From Erodium maritimum (lineage: Eukaryota > Streptophyta > Magnoliopsida > Geraniales > Geraniaceae): 64,000 nucleotides of DNA. The notes under the pieces were generated by a model. That model saw only the letters and a list, made by a program, of their open reading frames with translations. It was not told the origin of the DNA and made no database searches. The DNA is taken from NCBI GenBank assembly GCA_963921825.1, contig OY997589.1, positions 20,295,735 to 20,359,734 on the forward strand, written 5' to 3'. Positions 22,757 through 32,213 of the stretch are shown here, in pieces (positions within the stretch are counted from its first letter, which is position 1; every line of letters begins with the position of its first letter). The position numbers and the translations under genes are program-made.

Positions 22757-23470
22757 ATGAGGTGGTCTAGTGGGGATTGGGATCTGTGTAAGCTTGATAA
22801 GGATGGGAATTGCTTCTTATATAAGCACATTCTCAATCTGGCGGTTGATCCAATTTTCTGCAGTTTGTTCGGTAACCAAGGAGTCGGGTGGAATTTGGGG
22901 AAAGGTGACCGAGTGTCCTTTTGGGTTGATGTGTGGGTAGGGGACGCTTCTCTGCGGGATAGATTTCCTGCTGTTTTTTCCTTGGCCGTGAACAGTCAAG
23001 GGAAGGTGGTTGATTTTTGGACTGGTTTGGGGTGGTCGGTGGAATTGAGGTGGACCGGTTGGGATTGGGATAGGGCCGAGATCAAGGCTTTTGAGGAGAC
23101 CATTTCCCATCACTCTGTTTTCCCAGAACTGGGCGACCTTTTGTTTTGGAAGAAGAACAGGTTGGGTTTTTCTATTTCTGTTGCTTATTCTATTCTCATG
23201 GGTGAGGAGAATTATTCCCCTCAACCATGGGCATCTGCATTGTGGGTTAAGGGCATTCCGCCTAAACATTGTGTTCTGGTATGGTTGGCGGTGCAGCAAG
23301 CACTTCCTACTGTGGTTTTCTTGGAAGCTAAGGGCCTTCCATTGACCATTAGTCAGATGTTTTGCTCCCTTTGCAAAACAGGTATGGAGACCTCTGACCA
23401 TTTAGTAGTACATTGTTTGGTGTCTTGGTGGATTTGGAGCCTTGTGCATGTGTTGTGGGGAGTGGTGTAG
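22757..23470 (+). pseudogene. LINE ORF2 zf-RVT domain
   Basis: The 237-codon stretch carries the GDRVSFWVDVW motif, typical downstream of plant non-LTR RTs, then WASALWVKGIPPKHCVLVWL and the zinc-binding segment with FCSLCKTGMETSDHLVVHC (CxxC...HxxxxHC). zf-RVT is a plant-specific domain at the C-terminal end of LINE ORF2. Ends at a stop before the last ORF2 segment. Confidence 0.85.
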
Positions 23471-23473
23471 GTC

Positions 23474-23782
23474 ATGCCTAGGACTTTTGGTGCGACTTTA
23501 TGTGCTTGGAGAAGTCTTGGTTCGAATCATTGGTGGAAGTCGTGGATTCGAGTTTGCTATATTGTTATTTGGCATATTTGGCTTCTGCGGAATGGTTTTG
23601 TTTTTAATGAGGTGATGGAATGCAGTGCGGTTGTGTTTGGGAAGATCCAGAATCACTCTTTCTATGTACTTTGGCAAGCAGGGTCCTTGAGATCCTCAGT
23701 GTCTTTCTTGGATTGGCAGCGTCGTCCTGGGTGGTGCATCCGGCCTAGGAAGCGGGGGAGGCGGTTGTTGGTTGGTTTTTGA
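23474..23782 (+). pseudogene. LINE ORF2 C-terminal segment
   Basis: A 102-codon stretch with WIRVCYIVIWHIWLLRNGFVFN and a Trp/Arg-rich end WQRRPGWCIRPRKRGRR. Equivalent sequences end the LINE copies at 25418-25530 and 50360-50551 (DWQ/NWQ-RxPGWCI), so it is the conserved C terminus of this LINE family. The zf-RVT part lies just upstream after a single break. Confidence 0.75.
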
Positions 23783-24216
23783 TTTAGTCCTGTTGTGGAC
23801 GTGTGGGGTCCGATGAGTGCATGTTCAGAAGTCAGTCCAGGTTTTGCCTGTTCCCATCAAGGTCCGGTGAGTACTATCTGGGGAGACTTTAGGGGCCGAT
23901 CTGCTAGGATAGCGGAAGGGCACGAATTACTTAGTCCCCTTGGGACGAGAGGATTCACCCTGTCTACCCTGAGGTACCGTTCATCGGTTCGGGTGGGACG
24001 CCTGGTTTCTGGTCTTCTGAGTCACTGTTTTTCGGCCTGTTTTTTATGTTCAGGTTTATTTTTTCATGTTTGTTTGGTTTGCTCTTTTCTCGGGGTTTGT
24101 TCCCGCAGCTCTAGCTGAGAGCTCATCTGTTATGGCTGTCTTCTAGAACGATCCTCCTTGGATCCTTCTTCATTTTTTTAATAAAATTTTATGAGCTTAT
24201 CCAAAAAAAAATCACC

Positions 24217-24700
24217 ATTGATTTCACGAGTTTGACAACACTCCCAAAATACGAATCGAACCACGACTGAGAGGTTTCGAACGAAAAATTACATATGAAC
24301 ACCTTAGTGATTTGGTCACTGATTTTACCTCCTTCGATATGAGTACGAAGACCATTCGATTCCTTAAACTCTCTGGTCGGAGCCACACCAGCTGGGTCCA
24401 TATTGCAACCTCTCTATTGTCATGCCGCGAAACTGAAGCCAAAACCCGGACACACGCTGTAAAACCTAGTCGACCAAAACTTCAATTGGAACAAAATATT
24501 ATCAGCTGAATCCGGATCGTGAACCCAAAAACGATGCGATATAGAACAAAAGCCCACATTTCCCAAAGATTTTGGCCCTGTAACAGTCGAAATAAGGCCG
24601 GACAGGGCTGATCTACAATGACCCAAAAAGGAAGAGGGAGGCGGCTTTTTGATTGAATATCAGTTAACTACCAATTCTTTGAAATAATATCTGCATATTC
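24217..24700. other. Unrecognised sequence between LINE copies
   Basis: Short open stretches of 65-72 codons exist on both strands, but none has a recognisable motif. The segment ends near cggctttttgattg, after which LINE-like plus-strand sequence begins. Nothing further is supported. Confidence 0.3.
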
Positions 24701-25680
24701 ATGAGAGAGACTTTATTTTACGAAAACTATTTTCAGAAAACTGGGATATCCTCACCCTATTTTTTGAAAATCGTGAATTCAGAATCGTTGGGATTAGACC
24801 CCTATTTTCATAATAGAGATTTAGAATTGTCGAACTTTGATCCTCTATTTGTTGAAAACATTCATATTCCAATTATTGAGCAAGTTATTGTGAATTCAGA
24901 GCTAGACTTTCATGAACCAATCGCTCATTCTGACTAAGCATTGGATGTTGTTGCGAACTCGAAACCACACGCTCATTCTACCAAAGCTTTGGACGTTGTA
25001 GCATTCCCACCGTTGGAAGTAAACAGTATTGCCTCGCCTCTATACCAGAAACCGTGCAGATCACGACATCATTCATCTACGCTGTCTTCTCAGGCTGCTT
25101 CGTCAACCTACACCATTCAGACTCGATCTCGCACCAGGTCTTTGGATCGTTAACGAGCAAAATGGGTAACACCTTTTTACTTTCATGTGCTTGATCTGAA
25201 TCCTAAACAACAAGATGCATGGCAGTTCATTAGGGAACTGAGATCTAAAAGCAAAGGAATTAATCCTTCGTAGTTTTGGGTTTCAGGGTGGTTGGAGTTA
25301 CTGTTTATTTACTCATATTGACTGCAAGTGGTGTGTGTTGTTTGAGTCATTTTTTTGTGTAATTTCGTCTGTGGGTCTTGGACAGCGAAGGCGTGGTGTT
25401 AGCTTTTATTTAGTGTCTTGTGGCTAGCGAGTTCCTTCAGGTCGGGTTTCTCTTTTCCTGAATGGTGTAGGCGGCCTGAGTGGTGCCTTCAACCTCAGCG
25501 AAGGCGTCCCCGGGTATTAGTCCCTTATGGTTGTTTCCTTTTTCTTGTGTTTAAGCTCTTTGGTGGGTTTTGGACCCTCAGCTCTTTCCAGAGCTCATTT
25601 GTAATGGTCGTTTTCTTTCCCCTTTCTCTTTCTTGCAACTGGGTTTTTTCTTAATAAATTTTTCGAGCATATATAAAAAA
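24701..25680 (+). mobile_element. LINE relic: possible ORF1 end plus ORF2 C terminus and 3' end
   Basis: 25380-25680 resembles the end of the LINE at 20590-24216: an ORF2 C-terminal stretch with FPEWCRRPEWCLQP, a pyrimidine-rich 3' region with CAGCTCTTTCCAGAGCTCAT, and a tail cttaataaatttttcgagc followed by A residues (25674-25680). Upstream, 24701-25153 holds Asn/Ser-rich open stretches (78 and 70 codons) ending TYTIQTRSRTRSLDR, which could be the tail of ORF1 but lack a motif. RT and endonuclease are absent. The 5' limit is uncertain. Confidence 0.5.
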
Positions 25681-25977
25681 CAAGCTCTGATACTATAACA
25701 GAGGACCAACTCAACTAAAAGCCCAAACTGATAGTTGAAGGTCATATTATAATTATATTCTAACATCGTAGTCTATAAATGATCGAGAAGGTTAGATCTA
25801 AAACTACAAATCCTAACGGTAGAAAGAAGTCGAGAACATGTATAAAATATCTATAATGAATAATTATTTCTTTCAATAAGGTTTTCTTAGTTCATTAGTT
25901 TGCGAACCCAAGCTCCCCTCCCCCTCTCTTCAACCCTAGCAGCCGCCCCCTTGTGCTGTCCGTTTCCTGCCAGCGAC
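25681..25977. other. Spacer left of the small CACTA
   Basis: AT-rich, with gctctgatact at 25684, resembling a mutated antisense tRNA-Met primer site, and a pyrimidine-rich leader-like end near 25910-25970. The last 60 bases continue after the CACTA at 27967, forming one GC/pyrimidine-rich unit that was split by the insertion. No gene is supported. Confidence 0.3.
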
Positions 25978-26375
25978 CACTACTGCAAATAAGTACTTGG
26001 GTGACGGATTGGATCCGTCACCTAAGAGGACGTATCCGTCACCCAAGTTCTTAGGTGACGGATGCATCCGTCGGCCAAGATCCGTCGGTCATGTATTTGG
26101 CCGACAGATGCTTACATCCGTCGGTAGGGTAAAAACTTAGGTGACGGATCCAATCCGTCAGCCAAGTGTATCCGTCACCTAAGGTTTTCACTCTAGCCAC
26201 GGATCCAATCCGTCATCCAAGTGTATCTGTCACCCAAGGTTTTCACTCTAGCCACGGATCCAATCTGTCAGCCAAGTGTATCCCGTCACCCAAGTGCAAT
26301 AATAGATTAATTAAAAAAAAACTCTTTTTAACCATCACTGCCCGACCCGCCACGCGCGCGTCCAGACCCGCCCGA

Positions 26376-26448
26376 CCCGCCATGAGGTTCGAACCTCTGA
26401 CCTCATGGCACCAAAGGTTGTGCCTTTTACCAACTCAACTAGAGAGTT
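26376..26448 (-). other. tRNA-like segment with A and B boxes
   Basis: On the minus strand TAGTTGAGTTGG (26441-26430) fits the RNA polymerase III A box, and GGTTCGAACC (26395-26386), 34 bases further on, fits the B box. Between them GGCAC...GTGCC can form an anticodon-like stem with an 8-base loop. The T stem pairs poorly and no acceptor stem closes, so this is a tRNA-derived relic, not a tRNA gene. It sits inside the non-autonomous CACTA and was probably acquired. Confidence 0.4.
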
Positions 26449-26629
26449 TTGTGTCATATGTATGTTTAAAATATATATATATACACTATTTAAGTTTTTC
26501 TTAAATTAAATAGCTTTATATAATTAAATTAAATAGCTTTTGTTATCAACGTACCTAGTATCTATTTTCAACTAATTATTTATAGCAAGTTAATTTTATC
26601 ATGTGCGCTACATTGTTTATATTTATATA

Positions 26630-27015
26630 AGGATAAATTACGAATATCTACCCTTAACTTATCACGTTTATCTGATACATATCCCTAACTCTTTTTTAAC
26701 TGATACCTACCCAGATGTTTAGTTATATGACAAATAGACCCTTTTTCTCTGTTAACTTTTTTTCTAAAATGACGAAAACGCCCTTAGTGATTTTTTAAAT
26801 ATATATTTTTATAAATAAAACTGAAGTGATTTAGTAAGTAAATATATATAACAAAAGTGATTTTTTAAATAATTTTTTAAAAACAATTATTGAAGTGTGG
26901 TTGAGGGTATTTTCGTCATTTTAGAAAAAAGTTAACAGAAAAATGCGCTATTTGTCATATAACTACACATCGGGATAGGTATTAGTTAAGAAAAGTTAGG
27001 GGTAGGTAATTTACC
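26630..27015. mobile_element. Foldback MITE nested in the CACTA element
   Basis: The two halves (about 26630-26800 and 26895-27015) are inverted repeats of each other over at least 120 bp, including ttagttatatgacaaatag and ctaaaatgacgaaaa on both arms. The flanks show tttatata on both sides (26622-26629 and 27016-27023), a probable 8-bp target duplication, although the AT-rich context weakens this. No coding capacity. Size and duplication fit a hAT- or Mutator-type MITE. Confidence 0.7.
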
Positions 27016-27966
27016 TTTATATATTACTAAGACAAGGATAACACAAATTTTCTTGATCGTTTTCTCGATTCGAAGTACAAAATATTGTTTTTTTTGTGAT
27101 CAAATATATTATATAACTTTTTTTACAACAATATCAATCTAATGATTATAAACTTGTGAATTATGGACACCGGTCGCTCAATGTCGGGTTTCAATTGATG
27201 CCCAAGTTCAAAGATAAAATTAAAATGGTGGAAATAATTAAATATATATATATATATATATTGAACGATGGATATATGCATCCGTCGATGAAAAAGATGG
27301 CCGATGGATATATGCATCCGTCGGCCAGCAGAAGTTGACTTACATTGACCAAAACCCCAAAACCCGTCATTTTTCCCGACTATCGTAGTATTGATAATTG
27401 AACGATATAAGTACTTAGCATGCCTCATATACAACATAAGATCGTATAGTACTCATACATATCACATACAAAAAATGAACGAGACAACATCATACGTTAT
27501 ACTACCGTAAGGCTTAATAAGTTCATGCACATAGTTGAATTGACGATTTCAATCAATACGTGTTGGTCTCTCGCATATTATATAATCAAGACCGCTCATC
27601 TCGTATGTACTATTCAAACTAGTGTACGTATGTAAAAAAACTATCATCGAACGATTAATTCATCTTGAATATTGTGGTCAATTTTTTTTTATAAAATAGT
27701 CAACCTACTTGGGTGACGGATAGAGCATGCGTGGCTAAATTTTTCTCACTTGGCTGACGGATCCAGCATGCGTGGCTAAACTTTTCTCACTTGGGTGACG
27801 GATCCAGCTATGCGTCGGCCAGGTTTGTCACTTGGCTGACGGATACAGGATCCGTGACCTAAGTTGTTCCACTTGGCTGACGGATTGCTGTATCCGTGGC
27901 TAGAGTGCGAAAACTTAGGTGACAGATCCATTTTATCCGCCAACCAAGTGGATTTCTGCAGTAGTG

Positions 27967-28213
27967 GACGCCATGGTCTCCCTCCATGAACGTCGCGGTA
28001 GGTCTCCTTGGTCTTCTGCTCCGTTTCCTCCGGCTTCAAACCCCATCCCCTCCGCTCCCCCCCCCCCCCCCTCCCCACCTCGTACCCTCCTTTTTCCCTT
28101 CTCCTCTCAAGGTCGACGTCGGATCTTCGTCTTTTGATGTATGTGTCCCTCTCGGCTGATGTTATTTTGGTGCCAACGGACTTGTAAGGTTGGTCTTTTG
28201 ATGTATGTGTCCC
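27967..28213 (+). other. Pyrimidine-rich leader-like sequence with a 63-bp partial tandem duplication
   Basis: Continues the sequence interrupted by the CACTA. An open stretch from ATG at 27972 encodes about 54 Pro/Ser/Arg-rich residues with a poly-C tract (28056-28070), as in some LINE 5' regions, but no domain is seen. Near the right end tcttttgatgtatgtgtccc occurs at about 28131 and again at about 28194, a 63-bp offset, and the second copy runs directly into the LTR-element sequence at 28214. Confidence 0.35.
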
Positions 28214-29125
28214 TCTCATTGTAACAACTTGACATCCAACCATCACGCTCGACTACAGTGGCGCCCCTGAGTCAACCCGTGATAGTGCAAACATTTCAGT
28301 TCTACAAAAAAATTCGGCATCATCTATTCCTATTTTCCACTAACCACCTGCTTAAGCGGAACCATTTATAATCAATTTCACAAGGTATTCCATACACCGA
28401 GTTCTCATGCTCATCAAAATACACAATTCAGTACACAGGGTTCTCATGCCCTTCAAAATACCCAATTCAAAAGTTCTCATGCTCTGCAAAGTACACCTTA
28501 TCAGTAAAGTACCGCAGTACCACTCGGGTTCCTATCCTTTATTCGCTACTCACCAAATAGGATCATCACTCCAGCATTAAATATTACGGGACGGTCAACC
28601 TCTTAACTGGGTCAACCTCTAGCAATTTCACTCTTAACCGGTTTAACATCTCAATAAATCAAGAAGTCATCGCCTTAACAAGTCGATCCTTGGAACAATT
28701 CAATAATCCAAACCGAGGGATGATGCAACTGCCCAACACTGTGGCAACACAACTAAACGGAAGGTTTACTACACAATCAATTCATGGCGGTTCGATCATC
28801 GCTCATTAGACCAACCCTGATCTCAACCATAGGCCTCACAGATCATTGAGGCATAGCGATAGAGCTTACGATACGCGTAAAACAATCAAATACTATCGAA
28901 GTTCCAACCTTTACAAAAGCGTTCGAGTCACGAGGACTGTCATCATTCCAACTCTACGTAACGAGTAATTCCGACTACGTCACTGAGTACCAACACTTAG
29001 ACTCCCTAACTCTACCCACCTAATTGACGTGCGGTCCAAGGTTTTGAAAACAAGTTCAAAATGAACCCTGTTTCAAATGAAACCTGGCTCTGATACCAAA
29101 TTGTCACGCCCCAAATCCGGTTTTA
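28214..29125 (-). repeat. Leader duplicate A (912 bp) with 24-bp LTR remnant
   Basis: Matches 31302-32213 base for base at a constant offset of 3088 with only about six to eight differences by eye. It comprises leader sequence, PBS and the last 24 bases of the LTR (29102-29125), after which post-gag sequence begins. Confidence 0.9.
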
Positions 29126-29404
29126 GGAACGAGACGGTCTGATACTCCACTTTCAACTCACACTAATACTAAAAGATAATTCAAACTTCCGATCAACGTG
29201 TTAAGACACAGGTGGCTTAACGGTTCTCAAAATCTCGTCCCAACATAAAATAACACATAACAACCAACAGGCGTAACACTCAAGTGTCAGCAAACATAAT
29301 ATCCAAAGTTTAAAAATAAAAAAAAATAAACAAGTGCTCTAAGCGATCTCATGATCATAATCAAGTCCCTCTGCTCGGGATCCAGCCATCGCGTACACTC
29401 GGCC

Positions 29405-30838
29405 CTACCGCATCGGAGGTCCTCCTGTCGGGGGTGGTGGTGGAATCTGCTGTTGTGGTCTAGGCGGGTGTCTCTTGGTTGTTGCTCCCGCCGCCTGACG
29501 CGGAGCTCTCGGCTGCTGTGCCTGTCGTGGTCGCCCGGGGGGTGCCTGACGGGCCTGTGCCTGCTGGGGTCTCGGCACAGGTGTCGGTCCAGCTCGATCA
29601 AGACATGTCAAAGCAATGTGCCCATGTCGGCCGCATCGATAGCACACCTTCTCCTCATACCTATGTGGACGATCAACATGTAGATCTGCGGGTCTGCTGC
29701 CCCTCGGACAGTCTCGGGCTAGGTGGTCCTGCTGCCCACACAGATGACATGGTTGTGCCACCGGGGCGGGTCCAACTGATGCTACCGTCCCTGCCCGGCG
29801 CATGCCTCCAGAATGAAACTGAGGCTGAAAGGATCCAGAAACTCTCTGCCTGCGCTGATCGCGCCTATCAGACTGTCGTAGGAAGCCACTCGGCCTCGGC
29901 CTGATCTCCCGCACCCTGGCGGTCTCTCTGAGGTGCCTCTCTATGGCCAAAGCCTGATCCAGGAGTGTAGAGTATACATCGGTACTGAAAGCGATGACAC
30001 TGTGAGCAATCGACGGGACGAGCCCGTTCTCGAATCGCCTACAGCGACTCTCCTCTGTCTGCACTAGCTCTGGTGCAAAGCGGGCCAAGGAAGTAAATCT
30101 CACTGCATACTCAGAGACGCTCAATCCTCTCTGTCGCAGTTCCAGGAACTGTTGGCGTCTGTCATCTCGAATGGATCGAGGAAAATGCTGCTCCAAGAAC
30201 AGCCTGCTGAATAACTCATAGTCGTCCCCAACTCTAGTCTGTACTAACTGCCACCAATAATAGGCCTCTCCCTCGAGCTGAAATGTGGCGAATGAAACTC
30301 TCAGATGTCCCTCCGATACTCCAGAGACATCGAGGTTGCGGGTAACCCGCTCCAACCAGCCTGCGGCTGCCTCGGGGTCTGCTCCCCCGGAGTAGACCAG
30401 TGTGCCGAGTCTACGAAACTCCCTCCTGAGGGTCTGGACCGTGAAACTGTCAAGCGGGCCTGGTCCCTCACTGGTGACTGATGCGGCAGTAGGCACGGGC
30501 TCTGGTGCCGGTGCTGCAGTCCCCTGCTGCGCGCCTATGGCGGACAGCACTGCACGAACCACCTTTTCTAGAGAGGTTGTCTGCGTCGGCTCAGCGACTG
30601 GAGATGTCCTGGGTGGTGCCTCTGATGGTCCACCCTCAAAGCTCTGGTGCTCTGTGAAAGCAGCACCCTGGGCGTCAGTTGCCCTCGCCTGCTCAGAGGC
30701 AGGTGCCTGTCTCGGGCCCCTAGCTGGGCGGCTCCTGGTACCTCTCGAAACGTAACTACGCGCCATGTCGTCTATCCGCCTGCACGGAATACGAGCACGT
30801 TCATTTTCTAGTTTAGACAACGAATCGATCAAACCCAA
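29405..30838 (-). CDS. Gag polyprotein of the gag-only LTR element
   Basis: A 477-codon uninterrupted frame, or 453 codons from the second ATG, whose MARSYVSRGTRSRP start matches the related element. Residues about 1-130 are Ala/Pro/Ser-rich, about 150-270 form a retrotransposon gag domain (FRRLGTLVYSGGADPEAAAGW, then EGEAYYWW and FLEQHFPRSIRDDRRQQF), and two CCHC zinc knuckles follow at about 363-376 (CHLCGQQDHLARDC) and 399-412 (CYRCGRHGHIALTC). A Gln/Pro-rich tail ends it. The knuckles bind the element RNA and the gag domain builds the particle. No pol frame follows, which fits the TR-GAG class. High GC, with antisense shadow ORFs. Confidence 0.85.
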   Translation of the reverse strand: MGLIDSLSKLENERARIPCRRIDDMARSYVSRGTRSRPARGPRQAPASEQARATDAQGAAFTEHQSFEGGPSEAPPRTSPVAEPTQTTSLEKVVRAVLSAIGAQQGTAAPAPEPVPTAASVTSEGPGPLDSFTVQTLRREFRRLGTLVYSGGADPEAAAGWLERVTRNLDVSGVSEGHLRVSFATFQLEGEAYYWWQLVQTRVGDDYELFSRLFLEQHFPRSIRDDRRQQFLELRQRGLSVSEYAVRFTSLARFAPELVQTEESRCRRFENGLVPSIAHSVIAFSTDVYSTLLDQALAIERHLRETARVREIRPRPSGFLRQSDRRDQRRQRVSGSFQPQFHSGGMRRAGTVASVGPAPVAQPCHLCGQQDHLARDCPRGSRPADLHVDRPHRYEEKVCYRCGRHGHIALTCLDRAGPTPVPRPQQAQARQAPPGRPRQAQQPRAPRQAAGATTKRHPPRPQQQIPPPPPTGGPPMR

Positions 30839-30999
30839 GGACGTTCACTCGCGTCACACAAGGGTTGTACAAGACCAACGTACAAGACCAACAGCACTTA
30901 GGCTCAGAAGATATATATAATACCGTATATATAGATACAGACAAGGCCGCATCTCAATGCGTCTCACACATCAATCAGCGGTTCAATTAAATTAGACAA

Positions 31000-31095
31000 T
31001 TGATCGACTCCCACAGGAGGATCCAACCACATCAAAAAACCAACTCCCGCAGGAGGATTCAATCAAGTTAAAGAGCCAACTCCCGTAGGAGGATT
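31000..31095. repeat. Three short tandem repeats upstream of gag
   Basis: Three units of about 33 bp share caactcccgcaggaggatt-type cores, ending with cccgtaggagg. Located in the leader of the second element. No role is assigned. Confidence 0.6.
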
Positions 31096-31301
31096 TATCT
31101 CTAGTAATTCTCACAAGGCACAAAGCAACAGGCATATCTCTTAAACGAGTATCTTACAAAACGGGGGGCCTAGTATCGTAACCGATCGATTTCATTAAAA
31201 CTTATCATTTCTTTCCTTCCTAAAGGTTCTTAACATTTTAACTTTTACTCAACCTTCAAGTCGATCTCGCGTCGTTACAACCCGATTCAGGCGTCCCCGA
31301 A

Positions 31302-32213
31302 TCTCATTGTAACAACTTGACATCCAACCATCACGCTCGACTACAGTGGCGCCCCTGATTCAACCCGTGATAGTGCAAACATTTCATTTCTACAAAAAAA
31401 TTCGGCATCATCTATTCCTATTTTCCACTAACCACCTGCTTAAGCGGAACCATTTATAATCAATTTCACAAGGTATTCCATACACCGAGTTCTCATGCTC
31501 ATCAAAATACACAATTCAGTACACAGGGTTCTCATGCCCTTCAAAATACCCAATTCAAAAGTTCTCGTGCTCTGCAAAGTACACCTTATCAGTAAAGTAC
31601 CGCAGTACCACTCGGGTTCCTATCCTTTATTCGCTACTCACCAAATAGGATCATCACTCCAGCATTATATCTTACGGGACGGTCAACCTCTTAACTGGGT
31701 CAACCTCTAGCAATTTCACTCTTAACCGGTTTAACATCTCAATAAATCAAGAAGTCATCGCCTTAACAAGTCGATCCTTGGAACAATTCAATAATCCAAA
31801 CCGAGGGATGATGCAACTGCCCAACACTGTGGCAACACAACTAAACGGAAGGTTTACTAGACAATCAATTCATGGCGGTTCGATCATCGCTCATTAGACC
31901 AACCCTGATCTCAACCATAGGCCTCACAGATCATTGAGGCATAGCGATAGAGCTTACGATACGCGTAAAACAATCAAATACTATCGAAGTTCCAACCTTT
32001 ACAAAAGCGTTCGAGTCACGAGGACTGTCATCATTCCAACTCTACGTAACGAGTAATTCCGACTACGTCACTGAGTACCAACACGTAGACTCCCTAACTC
32101 TACCCACCTAATTGACGTGCGGTCCAAGGTTTTGAAAACAAGTTCAAAATGAACCCTGTTTCAAATGAAACCTGGCTCTGATACCAAATTGTCACGCCCC
32201 AAATCCGGTTTTA
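31302..32213 (-). repeat. Leader duplicate B (912 bp)
   Basis: The copy attached to the full LTR. It contains the PBS (complement of ctctgatacca near 32177-32187) and the first 24 bases seen from the LTR side. No insertions or deletions relative to 28214-29125, which points to a recent duplication or to LTR-like copying during reverse transcription. Confidence 0.9.

Larger units (their letters stand above)
20590..24216 (+). mobile_element. Plant LINE (L1-type), 5'-truncated, internally deleted
   Basis: In order: an APE-type endonuclease (20594-21400), the first half of a reverse transcriptase (21532-22410), a jump to post-RT sequence, a zf-RVT zinc-binding domain (22757-23470), a C-terminal ORF2 segment (23474-23782), a long 3' untranslated region and an A-rich end (aataaaattttatgagctt then A9 to 24215). 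ORF1 is missing. The catalytic reverse transcriptase core is deleted and the frame is broken, so the copy is dead. Two relatives with the same ORF2 tail and 3' region occur at 25380-25680 and 47505-50950. No clear target duplication was found. Confidence 0.88.
25978..27966. mobile_element. Non-autonomous CACTA element
   Basis: The left end is CACTACTGCAAATA and the right end, read in complement, CACTACTGCAGAAAT. The flanking GAC is present on both sides (25975-25977 and 27967-27969), the 3-bp target duplication expected for CACTA. Subterminal arrays of tgacggat(c)catccgtca-type motifs fill 25998-26300 and 27712-27950 in both orientations. The 2-kb interior has no transposase, so the element depended on an autonomous relative. 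Its termini differ from those of the CACTA at 2206, so it is another family. Confidence 0.9.

Noticed and set aside
25684-25700. Primer-binding-site-like sequence (gctctgatact)
   Set aside because: Only a partial match to the antisense tRNA-Met site with no adjacent LTR or gag.
29479-29904. 141-codon plus-strand ORF
   Set aside because: Antisense of the gag ORF, whose high GC content leaves other frames open.
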